Shown: positions 1-11,254, numbered from the stretch's first letter. The stretch is DNA of 64,000 nt from Ophthalmolycus amberensis (GCA_024529925.1 JAFEUB010000846.1:1117001-1181000); one strand, 5' to 3'. Notes: generated by a model not told the origin, from the sequence alone. Program-made: numbers and translations.

Positions 1-1046
1 GAAACTCCAACCTGTGGCCTGTACAGGCCCTGCATAGCGTATGTGTCTCTAAAACGCAGATGGAAGTTAGAGTCGCAGAGTTACCTTACTCTCTATGCTA
101 TAACACCTTGGAAGATAGTTTATGTGACTGGATATTTCGACAGGGACAAAATTATCACTGTTGCAGCTTTATTGAGGTTATTTTACAGGAACAAGGCCTA
201 CTTTTTTAACAGGGCAGTTAAATTGTGTTTTTGTGAGGGGAATTTCCATGAAACAGGGGCTGAGCTGACACAGGACTGTGGTCTTGGTCAGAGACAGTCT
301 GAGCCATTATCCACTTTCTAGGTTAGACCTTATTTTCAGGAAAAAACAAAAAAGCAGTATACAAAAGCAAAACATCTGTGGACTACTTTAAACCTAGCAG
401 TAATTGTTGAGTGATTTAAGCTTGTCAAATATATTTCTGTCTGGTATATGTTGCGGAAAACATATGCAAGCGCACATTAAAAAAGATAGGCAGAGGGAAA
501 GTGTAAACAGGAGGGGGATCATTATGGGTGGAGTAAATCCTATTGTACTCTGCCACAGGGCGAGGGTGGGGGGAGGGTGGTGGCACACATCAACCTCCGC
601 AACACAGACTCGTGTGTTTGTGTCGTGGTGCTCGGGTTTTTGTTTTAGTTTGTTTCCTGTATTAGTCCGCCCCGCCCTCATGACTTTCACCTGTTCCTCG
701 TCAGTCATGCTGTGACCCGTCCCTTGTTATCTGCCTCCTTTCCTGCCTGACGTTTGTACTCTTAGTCTGTAAGCTATTTTTGTTGTGTTCAAATATCATC
801 GCTGAATCTGCAAGTCTCTGCGTCTGCATTTGGGTTCCTTCCCGCCTGTTCTGCTCCAGCAGCCGTGACAGTTTGTAGGGCTGAATATTGGGATAATATA
901 TACTGCCAATGCTGATTTTTACCAGAAATCTTCAAAATGTTGGACGCCTCTTCACAATAAGCATCCACGCTGTGTGTCAATTTTGATAGTGAAATTCTTT
1001 GTTACAATAGATAAATCCATCTTTTAATCCTGTCTTACCTTATTGT

Positions 1047-1136
1047 CTATAAACAAGTGAGCTGTAGGTGTAGTGTAAAAGTCCCTTCTATCCACCCGAC
1101 ACTTTTACACTACACCTACATCTCACTTGTTTATAG
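1047..1136. repeat. Near-perfect 36-bp inverted repeat with 18-nt loop
   Basis: The left arm 1047-1082 and the right arm 1101-1136 are reverse complements at 35 of 36 positions (one C/A difference near 1062). The loop is 1083-1100. The arms begin CTATAAACAAGTGAG and end in AAAAGT before the loop. It sits directly upstream of a 26-bp tandem duplication and a LINE-like tail. RNA from either strand would fold into a long hairpin. Confidence 0.9.
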
Positions 1137-1178
1137 TCCTGTCATCTGTTCGTTGTTTATAGTCCTGTTATCCGTTTG
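1127..1178 (+). repeat. 26-bp tandem duplication (two units)
   Basis: Units 1127-1152 and 1153-1178 both start TTGTTTATAGTCCTGT and differ at a few positions near the end. The first unit overlaps the right arm of the inverted repeat, so the duplication arose from the edge of that structure. Confidence 0.8.
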
Positions 1179-1182
1179 TTTG

Positions 1183-1362
1183 TGCACTTTATTTTATATT
1201 TCATCTTTATTTTATATTTCACTTTATATCTCTCTGTAAATTTTAATATGTTTCTACTTGCACTGATTGTTGATTGTTGTTAAATGTTATGCACCTCCCG
1301 TCACGTCAAATTCCTTGTATGTTCAACATACCATGGCAATAAACGGTTCTGATTCTGATTTT
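1183..1362 (+). mobile_element. LINE-like 3' tail ending in TTCTGATTCTGA
   Basis: An AT-rich, non-coding stretch ends with TTCCTTGTATGTTCAACATA, then GGCAATAAACGGTTCTGATT followed by a second CTGATT unit and an A-rich end. An AATAAA just before short TTCTGA repeats is the usual 3' end of L2/CR1-like elements in fish (recollection, not a database match). No coding part of such an element is visible upstream, so this would be a strongly 5'-truncated insertion. Confidence 0.45.
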
Positions 1363-2191
1363 AAAAAATATCTTAATTTTCTCAAAAATAAACATCTCAG
1401 CTGTTTGATTTGGGAAAGTCCAAGACATGAACTTGCCTCAAAACTGTTTAAAACTGCGACCGTATTACGGGAGAAAATGTTTTCTTCGAAAGATAATTAA
1501 AAATGCTGTTCAGTTGAGTGTCATTTTGGAGACGAGGTTGCTCATTTCAGCCCTCTGAACTCACCAAAGAGGTAAGATGTTGGCTCTACAATTGCTGTAT
1601 GAGAAAAAACAATTACCTTTTTACAAAATAATTGAATGGAATACAGACAATATAGGGGTCAGTCCCAAAGTGTGTCATATCGGTTGTTGTTGATTAGTAG
1701 AGAGAACACTGGGATATTTCACACACATCACGAGTAAGTAACGCTTGCCCCTCACTGTTAACCGCCCAGGCTTTTTGACTAAATAGGGCAGTCAGTGAAC
1801 TACAGCACACAAACACAGGCCAGACAAGCCAGCAAGGTATTGATGTTCCGTCGTAAGCTGTTGTATTTGGAGCCATCAGCGTAACATATACAATAGTGTG
1901 GCCTGCATTACATTGACGCTTTGGCATTGGAGCCCTGCAGGAATCTCACTAAATCATGCTGTGACAGGGAGTCATCGAGATGCATGAACACATAGCCACT
2001 TTGTACGTATTGAGTGATGAGCATGTTTTCTTTGTGCTAAATGAGGATGGTTGGATGACGCTCTTAATTATTTTGGTAAAACACAACTTCATTTTGTGTT
2101 TTAAGTGTGTGAGTGTCAGCATGTCCCACTACAGTAAGTGTTGAAGAGCCACCGGCCTGTCTCTGCTCTTCTGTCCACTCAGGGCTCATGG

Positions 2192-2313
2192 AGGGGGGGT
2201 GGGTGGGGGGGGGGGGGATTTGAAGGGAAACATATCTGCCCCTCCTCCACACACACTCTTCTCTCATCATCTCGCACTCCACCATCAACAGAGGGGGGGG
2301 GGGGGGGGGGGGG
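2192..2313 (+). repeat. Two G-runs (2192-2217 and 2293-2313)
   Basis: The first is interrupted by two T; the second is an unbroken 21-base G-run. Four or more G-tracts close together make G-quadruplex formation plausible on the plus strand. Exact run lengths are unreliable in most sequencing methods. Confidence 0.85.
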
Positions 2314-3993
2314 ATTGGGATGCAGTGATTATGAGAGTGACCACTGTTCATTGGCAGCTGAAAAAGTGCAGGGAATGTGCAGAACTCGCATGCAGTCAGC
2401 AGCAAAAAGTGGAGCACCCATATTGGTGTTTCTGTGCGACATGGAACACACACGCACATCCACAGAATATCCCGCTATCCTCATACCGATCTGACTTTCT
2501 ATCTTTATCTGGGTCAGCTGTCCCTCTTTTGCCATGTGAGCGCACACACACGCACATTAATATCCCTCTCAATCTCCCAATGACCCTTTTCCCTCCTCTC
2601 ACATTTGCTGTCTTCCTTTCTCTGTTTTTCATGAACAGGTCTCTCAGGCAGTCACGCATCCTCTTTTTCCACCTGTCTGTCACCTCTCATAATTCACCTC
2701 TCTGTCTCTGCAAGTGCCCACATTCAGTCAGATGTACTGAAAAAAAGAAGAAGCAGATTTCAGCAACAGCCACACCCATCCTGGATGTGGGGATAGCCGG
2801 TAAGAGGAGATAGAATAACTTGATGATTGGACCGGTGGGGTCGCTGCATTAAGGGCTCCGGCAGGCCTGATGCTTAGCCAGGCAGGAGCAGCACACTGAA
2901 GTTATGCTGCTATTGTCCCGCTGTCACAATGGATCCATTCACGCTGCACTCAGCGCCTGATCCACTCCACAGATGCTTGTTGGAAAATCTTTCTCTCTCT
3001 CACACTCACACACAAAGGAGCGTCCCCTCAGTGGAGTGAGAACAGTGGAACAAAACATATCCCAAAGTGCACTTTTACACATACACACAAGGTTATCCAG
3101 TAACTACTTGTAGATCTTAAATTAGAACGTTCATTTATAGTATGCGGTGAATGGACTTAACAAGGATGGCAGGGTTTAAGGAGGGACATGTGCAAAGCAT
3201 GTCTGCAGGACACACAAACACACGCACACCGTTCACATCCACCAGACAGTTGTCTTGGGTAAAGTGACTCTCTTGTGCCTCCATCTGAGTGCCCGAGTGC
3301 TGCTTTGTAAAACAAAAGAGATCAGCAGTTGAGCTGATCTTGTGCTCCTGGTTGTAACTTCCCTTTTATCAATCAGCTCTGCAGCTCTGTTTGTTAATGT
3401 GGCGCAGGGAGCCAACTGCTGAGTTTGTTTTCCATTGCTTTCGCTCAATCTCTCCCCCTTCTCTTTGTCTTTTCATTCAGTCTTCCTTTTGAAAAAAACA
3501 CGCTTCCCAGGGAAAATGAGGGCGGGTTTTTTCCCTCTGTGGAAAATCTGATTTGAACCCGGTGAGACAAAACGAGGAACCTCTAGCTGTCACCGTTTTC
3601 CGCACCACGCTGGGTAAACCCACGCCGGATGGTCGGCAACTAAATAAAGCACACAGGAAGATGACAGCAAGAACGGAAAACAATCGAAGCATCGTTACTG
3701 AAATAACACGTGGGGGTGTGAACGTCAGCTGTGCAGTACTGTGAGTATAGTCTGCACTGCTGCACTTGCTCCGTGTTCGTTTACGCACGCCTCGCAGAAC
3801 ATCGCCACACACGCACTCACACGCACTTACCCAGAAGATAAAGTTGAACACGAACAAAAGGTATTTGACACATTTCATTCCTCCTTCCACCTTCGACATC
3901 TTGGCTGGATGTTGTTTGCCTTTATTCCCGCAAAATGCTCTGACGGTTGTGTTGGCTCCGCGCAGTGTGACAAAAACGGTCTCAACACTTGTG

Positions 3994-3995
<2 letters not shown>

Positions 3996-4033
<38 letters not shown>

Positions 4034-4043
4034 ACACCCACAC

Positions 4044-4086
<43 letters not shown>
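3996..4086 (+). repeat. Compound (CT)18 / (CA)21 microsatellite
   Basis: CT repeats run from 3996 to 4031, then a short CCCACACCCACACC bridge and CA repeats to 4086. The array generates several spurious reading frames on both strands. Confidence 0.95.
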
Positions 4087-4087
<1 letters not shown>

Positions 4088-5674
4088 GCAGGATCTCAGA
4101 CTCTTTCCAGACCGCCCCTTTCAACAAAGCAGAGGGGGGCTGAAGGGGGTACCGAGACTACAAGATGAAGACTTTGCAACAATTTGTATTTCAATTGTAT
4201 TTAAGTGGTAAAATCTTACCGAAAAAAAAGAGATGAACAACACAAGAAGAAAACAACAGATCACCATACTTGTGTTGCTGTCAGGGCTGATTGTTGTTAT
4301 TAGTGTTAGTACAAACCACAATTTCTGTTCATGTTATATGCATTTTGAATATACAACTTGTAATTTTGCATACTATGGCATTGTGGTTGAACTATGCTTT
4401 GCCAAAGGATACCGTTATCCCTTTGGCTGACAGTAAATGTATCCCATAATAAGTGTAAAGTAAATAAGTGTTTCATAATCAGTATATTCCCATCAAAATT
4501 TGTTTGTAGAACCACACCCTCCCATTATCCTCACACACCTTCCATGGCAACGATAAAGAAGTAGTTCAAGTTTGGTAGGTTTACCCATTAAACCTTGAGA
4601 GATTTGTCAGCCAGGATGAAATTCCTATACACTTATAGCATCTCTTTCACTGTGATGTATAGTGGCATATTTTTCACATGCATATCAGATTAAGACATAT
4701 CAGGCTAATAATAATAAATGTCATCCTGCACATATAAAGTATGGAAACCAGCCTACTTTTATGACAGAACTACTGCAAAGTCAAAGAAACTTGTGCACAA
4801 AGAAAATAGTTATAAAGACAGCATCTAAACAAGGGAAAGCCCAGCCTCTATGAAGAAAGTAGGTGGTTTGTGTTGTAATCACATCATTTGATAACAGGAT
4901 TTACTCAATTTCCTTTTAAGATGGTGAGGCATTTCATAACTGAAACAGCACAATAACCTTACCCAAGCCTTTCCTCTTCATACAAACCGGGTGTCGGTGT
5001 AGCATTATAAAGGTGTCAAAGACTTTAAAAACCAAGCTGCCTAATCATTCATCAATAAGAGAGTTGACTAATTCTCAACGGATGAATATTGAGAGCTACG
5101 GTAGTTTCCACTTCTTTCTGTTTTTATCCCCGTGGCACTAAATTTAGTCCTGGAGTGATGAGTAAAAGATGAGTTTTTCATCCACTGTCATCCTCTTTCA
5201 ACTAAATCTCTAAAAATGTAATGAAAATGGGTTCGAATAAGTAAGTGCGCTGGAAAAGGTCAGAATTTTTATCACAACAGAAGTCAAAGTTTACAAGAAA
5301 GTTCACTAAAAATCACTTGACCTGCTCATTTTAATTATTTACATTTCACTTAATTTGAAGCACAATTGACCTCTTATTCCTAAATACATTGCCCAACCTT
5401 GTGCAAAGCATCAGCTAAGTACAACCTAATTCTACTATTAGTGGAATGGAAAGAGTAGCCCCTGATGTCTTCCCTCAGTGTCATCAGTGACTGGGAGCAT
5501 GAAACTCAGCAGCAACGCCATGTTCAACATCAATATTTCCCCCACAACCATGGAGAGCAGGGGGAACGTCCAAAGAGTAGTTCATTTTATCACCGGGTAA
5601 TTAGGCACTGGTTAGAAAATGTCCATATAGAGGAACAAAATGGTCTGCCAAGCTTAATGCTAGAGGGAAGAAAG

Positions 5675-5678
<4 letters not shown>

Positions 5679-5707
<29 letters not shown>
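5679..5707 (+). repeat. (AG)14 microsatellite
   Basis: A short perfect AG array, about 1.1 kb left of the much longer GA array at 6.8 kb. Confidence 0.95.
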
Positions 5708-5710
<3 letters not shown>

Positions 5711-6815
5711 ACTGGTGTAAACGCTTCGATGATGAATTTACGTGAATAATCATCAACATGTGGCTCTTTTCACACACATGAACCGAGCCGTCTTAGACTC
5801 TCAGAAGACCAAAGTTTGTGCTGTGACACTTATTGAGGGAATTGTGCGGGACAGAGGGAAAACAGATGAGGTTTAGTTTAGGATGTTAAACATAGCAGTG
5901 CCATAAAAGGAAAGGCAGATACGACTGGGACAAGAGCACTGTGTCCCCCGCTTGTTGGTTGTTGTTGGCCGCCGGTGGCTCAGTTGCTATGTGGCTCCAA
6001 ACATGTGAACAAGAACAAATGCGTGCAGGTCATAACCCCCATGAAGAAAGACAGCAAACGGCTGGCTGGATTGAATTACAGCTCAACATGATGTTTAAAC
6101 AGGTTCATCTTGGGGCTGGCGTGGTAGCTCTGCTCTTACTAGTGACCCGGACAAATTTACTACTGTAAGCATGTTAAGAATTTGAATAAAGTCCTGGTTT
6201 TACTCCTCTCTTGAATGGGTGGCATCAGTAACAGCTCTTGTTATTGTGTTGTTTGTCTGATACACCCATGCGTGGGCCAGGGCTTGGACCCTGTTCTCCG
6301 GCTCTGTGGTCATTATTGATGACAGACTGCGATATGCTTTGGCTGCGAGGGTCGGTGATAGTCTCACTATGTCAGGAGGGGAATTTAATAGAATTGTTAT
6401 GCTATATTAGTCGTTGAAAATAATATTGATAATGCCTTGATCATTTTGCTTTGATTACTTAATACAACAACAAAGTGGCAGGAGCCTGAGAAGAGATTTC
6501 TGTCTGTGGCAGCATACCACCATCTACTGGTCACACTGCAAACATTGACTGTGTGGCAATTTATTTTCAGTGAAAGTCGTCTGAGCAGTTGTGCTCTTGG
6601 TTCATTTAGAGCTGAGTGGTACAAATGCAGGGTTTTCCAAATGAGAAGCTGTGACTTGTTTGAAGGCTCTTTGACAGTGAGTGCTATGCATTCACTGTTT
6701 ATATATCCACGCCCGTGTTCGCCTACTTGACCTGGAAACAATTTAGAAAGTATAAGAGATGGGAGGCAGATTTTGCTTCATCTTTCTCTCTTACATGCAG
6801 GTTATTGCCTTGTAT

Positions 6816-7050
<235 letters not shown>

Positions 7051-7639
7051 CTGTCAGTCTTATCAGTCCTCGTTTTCCTCTTCGGTTCATTTCAACATGT
7101 ATAAGGTATAGTTTTCAACTTCACCACGAGAGGGTAGCATATTCTTGTGAAACCTGTCACAGACATCCAAAATATGTATATGATATATGACTGAGATGAA
7201 TTGTGTGTTGGTAAAGATGAGACCCTGAGAGCCTCATATTCACTGTGTCAGTTGGTTTGTGAGAGCTGAATTCATTATTATTACCGCTTCTGCTGTCATA
7301 CAGAGGAGCCTGGTGTTAGAATTGGCATATTTTGTGCATGTTCCTAAATGTACTTTTGATTATTAAATTACCACTAAAAGGGAGTCAATAGAGGCCCAGA
7401 GCTAAGTGTTGTCAATGGGACGCTCTAGTGTATATATATATATATATTACCTTGAGAGAAACTAACTAGCTAGTATTCTGGTGCAATTCTTTAAAATCCT
7501 TTTTGTTTTGGTTTCTTGGGTCGTGAAACACAATCACATATCACCTCATCGGGTTGATATGGAGAGCTTGTAAACAAGCAGTTGCCCGTTTACACATTGA
7601 GCAGACACAGAGCAGTCTTGGCATTAACTTGATTTGTGT

Positions 7640-7755
7640 CTCTGATGAATGTAAGTCCAACACTCACTCTCTACTTTGGGGAAATATGTGGCTCTTTAGC
7701 TGCTAAATGCTCCACTATGTTCACCAGCTAGTAGCTAACTTTGTTTGGTGCTCAG
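7640..7755 (+). repeat. Dispersed repeat family B, copy 1
   Basis: The core GCTCTTTAGCTGCTAAATGC (7691-7710), preceded by GAAATATGTG and followed by CCAGCTAGTAGCTAA, reappears in reverse complement at 58.0 kb. I recall the same core from many fish genomes. Confidence 0.65.
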
Positions 7756-7925
7756 GTATTGTACAGTGGCTCGATCAGACCTCTTCACTGTCACTGCGAC
7801 CGACCCTTTTTCATATTTCAAATGGTCATTTAATTCATTATTAATATGAAAATATGAATAAGACCAAAATATGAACATCAACACTATCTTAAACTGACAC
7901 AAGAAACCAGGCAAGTACTGAGGTG

Positions 7926-7931
7926 TTTAAT
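7926..7931 (-). terminator. Candidate ngf polyadenylation signal (ATTAAA)
   Basis: I found no AATAAA on the minus strand in the 370 nt after the ngf stop. The first acceptable variant is ATTAAA at 7931..7926, with GT-rich DNA just beyond it (CTGGTTTCTTGTGTCAG). A second ATTAAA lies at 7834..7829. The 3' UTR would be about 370 nt and would include a CA repeat (TG on the plus strand at 8140-8169). This is a motif guess only. Confidence 0.3.
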
Positions 7932-8136
7932 AAATAACAGCATGAACAACACAACAATAACAACAACATTAAAAGCTTGAATTCATTTTGTATATTCACA
8001 CATACTGTATACAGTATATTTTCATATTTGACTGTATAAACTATAAATATGACATGCAGTCCTCATAACTTAAAACAACCAGGACTTCTCAGACTGAGGT
8101 AGGGTCAGGGGCCAAAGGGTTGGATAAATGAAGCTG

Positions 8137-8139
<3 letters not shown>

Positions 8140-8169
<30 letters not shown>
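8140..8169 (+). repeat. (TG)15 microsatellite in the probable ngf 3' UTR
   Basis: It lies 127 nt past the ngf stop, so it would appear as a CA repeat in the 3' UTR if the transcript ends near 7.9 kb. Confidence 0.95.
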
Positions 8170-8171
<2 letters not shown>

Positions 8172-8295
8172 CTGTGTGTGTCTGTTTGGAGGTGGGGAAG
8201 AGGATTACAGTATTGGCAATAAAGCTGCAGTGGCTGTTTAGTAGAAATGTGTGTGCTTGGTTCATAGTTCAGTGGTCAGGAGTCGTCGTCCTCAG

Positions 8296-9185
8296 TCAGT
8301 GCCCCAGTCGTCCAGCCCAAGACTTCCTGCTGAGAACACACACACATGCAGCGTTGATGCGGATGAAACGCCAGGCTGTCCGTTCCTTGAAGATGGTCAG
8401 GGCGCTCACGAATATGTGTGTGTTGGTGCAGTAGGAGTTCCAGTGGCGACTGTCGATGCCGAGACAGCCCGAGGTGCCTGATCTGGTGCCCTGTTTGCCA
8501 CCCCGTCCCCCTGGCCTTCCCCCGTTTGCAGTCCGGAGCCTCTGTGCGTTGGGGACCGGCACGTAGTCTGGTAGAAGAACTGTTTCTTCACCACGTTGTT
8601 GATTGTGACGTTGGGCAGCACTGTCACCTCATTCCCAGCTATGTCTGTGGCTCGTGTCAGGTTGCCCACCCAGAGATTCATGCTGTCACATACTGAGTAC
8701 TCTCCTCGGTGCATGGTATGCGACCCTGCTCTGCGCCTTACCCTCACCCCACTCACCCCTTCAATGTCATTGCCCTCACCTTCCAGGGCATCATGTGATG
8801 GGGCCACCTCGCTGAAGACAACACGGGGCGAGGAGCGGTAACGTCTCTTGGAGAAGAGCTTGGGGTCCACTACTGGGTTGAAGGGGTCTGGGGGGGAGTC
8901 TGACGTAGATTGCCTGACGACAGGGCTCCTATCCTGGGTGTATGAAGCTGCCCGATGGGGCCTCTTGGTCCTGTGGTGGCTGGTCCTATGATGCTCTTGT
9001 GAAGAATGGTGTTCAGAGAGGTGGTCCCCCGCTGTGGTCTGCTGCTGTCCTGCTCTGTGATTGGCTGCCGTCTGCTGTCCGACTTTGTGGTTGGCTGCCC
9101 CGGCGCACCGGGCCAATCCACCTCCCATGTTCTGTACAGCCTGGACGCCGATCAGGAGGAGCAGGACCAGTGGTGACGACCTCAT
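8296..9185 (-). CDS. ngf: Nerve growth factor precursor (neurotrophin-6-like), one apparent frameshift
   Basis: This encodes a secreted neurotrophin that, from family knowledge, acts as a dimeric ligand of Trk and p75 receptors in neuron survival. About 296 residues are expected once one missing base is allowed for. I chose the ATG at 9185 because it opens a signal peptide (MRSSPLVLLLLIGVQAVQ); the frame is open further upstream only through the splice acceptor. A pro-region follows, with the conserved stretch LFSKRRYRSSPRVVF near residues 110-125. The furin-type site RVRRR ends at residue 152. The mature domain opens with HRGEYSVCDSMNLWVG. Cysteines sit near residues 166, 209, 241, 253, 281 and 283, the cystine-knot set. 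The end is WRFIRINAACVCVLSRKSW plus seven residues. N-glycosylation sequons are NLT (175) and NVT (192). The segment between Cys2 and Cys3 has 31 residues against 9 in human NGF and is Gly/Arg/Lys-rich, as described for platyfish NT-6. The frame shifts by one base within that segment. Paralogue (ngfa or ngfb) is not resolvable here. Confidence 0.95.
8519..8533 (-). other. ngf: One-base frameshift in ngf (apparent deletion)
   Basis: Upstream of this point the neurotrophin frame reads ...TTCRSPTHRGSG; downstream it continues one frame over as GGRPGGRGGKQGTRSG then SGCLGIDSRHWNSYC. The distance from the codon of Cys2 (8561-8559) to that of Cys3 (8466-8464) leaves 92 nt between them, one short of 31 codons. 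Two placements fit equally: a base lost near 8532, or one C lost from the C5 run at 8519-8523 (G5 on the coding strand). If real, the protein would run out of frame to a stop near 8406 and lose Cys3-Cys6, so it could not form the cystine knot. A homopolymer sequencing error is a serious alternative. Confidence 0.85.
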
Positions 9186-9196
9186 GGGCACACGTC

Positions 9197-9198
9197 CT
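9197..9198 (-). other. ngf: Splice acceptor before the ngf coding exon
   Basis: Reading down the minus strand, a T/C-rich tract (CTTTTTTCCCCCCTCG) is followed by GCTTGGCTCAG, with the exon beginning at 9196, 11 nt before the start codon. This matches the usual vertebrate NGF layout, where the whole precursor is encoded in the last exon behind untranslated 5' exons. The main ATG has a weak initiation context (C at -3, A at +4). Confidence 0.75.
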
Positions 9199-10392
9199 GA
9201 GCCAAGCACGAGGGGGGAAAAAAGTTCAGATATTGTGCCTATATGTCTTGCTTACATTGAAAGGAGAAAATATATATTTTTCATTTTTCACTTGTCTCTA
9301 AAACATTTTGTTTATGTTTTTACGTATTGAATAAAAAGTGAGTATATCAAACATTTTTGGAAGCTCAAATGTCAGGATTTGCTATATACATTTTTGACAC
9401 TTTGTCAGGTACAATCAGCAATTTGATGGCATTTCTTATGGCTCTGTCATTTATCTTTATCCAGTCGCGCTTGTACTGGCTGATTAGCATCAGGTGTTTT
9501 CAATATGCGTCTCAATGATTGGCTCATTCACACATCGACTAAGACACTCGTGACATCCAATCATGTTCATGCAGGTGCACAGCGCGGGCATTACAACCTG
9601 TTACTAATGTCTGTTGGTTTGAGCCTATACATTCATGGCCTGACACGGTCCTGCTTCTCGTATTGGATTACTTGATAAAAACCCTGGGAAGTTTCCTGGA
9701 TTTGCTGTCGGACCGAGGCAGTGTCCGTCAGGGGGACTCTTCGCCGGATTTCCACTCACCATTATGCCGGGGCCTAACCTAAGTACCTGCTGCTGCACTT
9801 CTTGTGCTTTCACTCACAGCCGGTCAGTGACATTGCATGTGTTGCCAGGTTGTGTTTGCTTGGCGATGCCATTAAGATGCAGCTGCATCGTTGTTGGTTA
9901 TTTCTCGGTTGAGCCTGGCTGGCTGTGCTGGTCAAGAGTCAACTCGTAATGAGTGAATGACTTATTAGCATGTATGGCTCCTGCTTGCAGCTGATGATGT
10001 GTTGCTGGCTGACTTTGCTATGCTGCTGAGTCTGTGTATTCATTTGAAATCTCTATTGCAGTGTTGGTTTGATTTGCAATGTGTATTCATTTACATTTGG
10101 TTTTGTGGTTCGACTTGCTGTGAATGTCCTAATATATACATTTGTTTACGTCTGCATGGGCTCAAGCTTGTTTTGGGCACATTTTTCCCTGGCGGTTTGT
10201 GAATTGTTTGTTACTGTTGTTGTCTTTTACTTCAAGCACGTGTTTTAGATGTGCACTAGATTATTCGTTACAACTAAATTAGCTGCTGAATCCTTTAGTC
10301 CATTTTCTGCATCACAGGGACGTCTTTGGTCCTCGTAATAGAACATGACTTGTTTTGTTTGTTGCTGTGCTGAGTGTTGATGTGTAGCCTAC
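9199..10392 (-). other. Predicted ngf intron between leader exon and coding exon
   Basis: This non-coding stretch lies between the predicted donor at 10392 and the acceptor ending at 9197. It is T-rich on the plus strand from about 9,950 to 10,250. The part at 9,440-9,800 is moderately GC-rich, with short open frames that match nothing I recognise. No microsatellite or recognisable transposon is present, which is unusual for this window. Confidence 0.5.
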
Positions 10393-10500
10393 CTGTGGAA
10401 TGTGTCCAGTTGAAGTGGGAGCCCCTGTGGACTCTAGAGCCAGACTCCAGTGCAGGCCGGGCCCCTCATGCCTGCCATCTGGACCCCCTGAGCTTCAGTT
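10393..10500 (-). other. ngf: Predicted 5' UTR exon of ngf (108 nt)
   Basis: On the minus strand a pyrimidine-rich run ends in TTTGTGTGTTACAG at 10501, and the segment ends with TTCCACAG followed by GTAGGC, a strong donor at 10392-10391. It is GC-richer than the flanking DNA. Spliced to the coding exon at 9196 it gives a 1,196-nt intron (10392..9197) and a leader ending 11 nt before the ngf ATG. No in-frame ATG extends the precursor: in the ngf frame there is a TGA within the exon, so the start stays at 9185. The stretch containing GGGGGTCCAGATGGCAGGCA resembles, from memory, the leader of mammalian NGF mRNA just 5' of its coding exon. No transcript evidence is available here. Confidence 0.6.
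10434..10478 (-). promoter_or_regulatory. Upstream ORF in the predicted ngf leader (14 codons)
   Basis: ATG at 10478 reads MAGMRGPACTGVWL and stops with TAG at 10436-10434, entirely inside the predicted leader exon. The main ngf ATG has a weak start context, so a uORF here could lower or tune translation; that is inference. A second ATG in the same frame lies three codons in. The element depends on the exon prediction being right. Confidence 0.35.
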
Positions 10501-11247
10501 CTGTAACACACAAATACAGACAAAAGACTTAACTTAAACACATTGCTTCACGATTTAGCCTTTTATGTGCAGCAGTGAATTCTATGTTGTGGGATCCATA
10601 TTTTACTGAAACTGGTTACTGACAAGAAAACAAAAATGGAACTAATTTGTTATCCTTGAGATGGCCCATTGGACATATAGTATATGTAAAGCTTTCTTTT
10701 TCTACTGACATACCGATACAGTTACCAGTTAGAACAAGTAATAAAGTACTCATTCCTATCAAAACTCATAGACAACCACTGCTCTCACAGGCATACAGAA
10801 TTTACCTTTGTCTGACCTTATCTCATACTAAGTACACACACACTCACCATGTTTAACTCTAAGAGTTTAGACTTGCCATACATTGGAATGTGTGGCATTC
10901 CACACCTCCGTTTATAAAAAAAAAAAATATATATATATATACACGCACACACTTTTTTGACCGTAAAGCCCTTCAACATGGATTCTTAATGGGGGATGTT
11001 AACACATGCAGTTTCTTCATCAGACACATGTGCCATGCATGCGCATGTATGAATGCATGTAAGGATGTTTGTATGAATAGTTTGCATTGATATGAATACA
11101 CACACCTGCTCTCTCACAAACACTCAGAAGGTTACTGAGGTGTTGAAACTGGAATGTCAGTGACTTATCGCCAATGTTCTGTAAAACCCACCTTGCTGGT
11201 ACGTTGTTGGAATACTAACAAGTTTATTAGTGTTTAGTTTAACATGT

Positions 11248-11254
<7 letters not shown>

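Noticed and set aside
3477..4211. Several open frames of 125-216 codons across 3.5-4.2 kb
   Set aside because: Much of their length is CT/CA repeat translated as Cys-Val, Arg-Glu or Thr-His runs, and the rest matches no family I recognise.
8406..8466. C-terminal tail of the unshifted ngf frame (ending ...TPTAPTHTYS)
   Set aside because: This is the out-of-frame continuation after the frameshift; the true neurotrophin C-terminus with Cys3-Cys6 is in the other frame.
8418..9330. Plus-strand open frames over ngf
   Set aside because: They are antisense shadows of the ngf coding exon without homology of their own.
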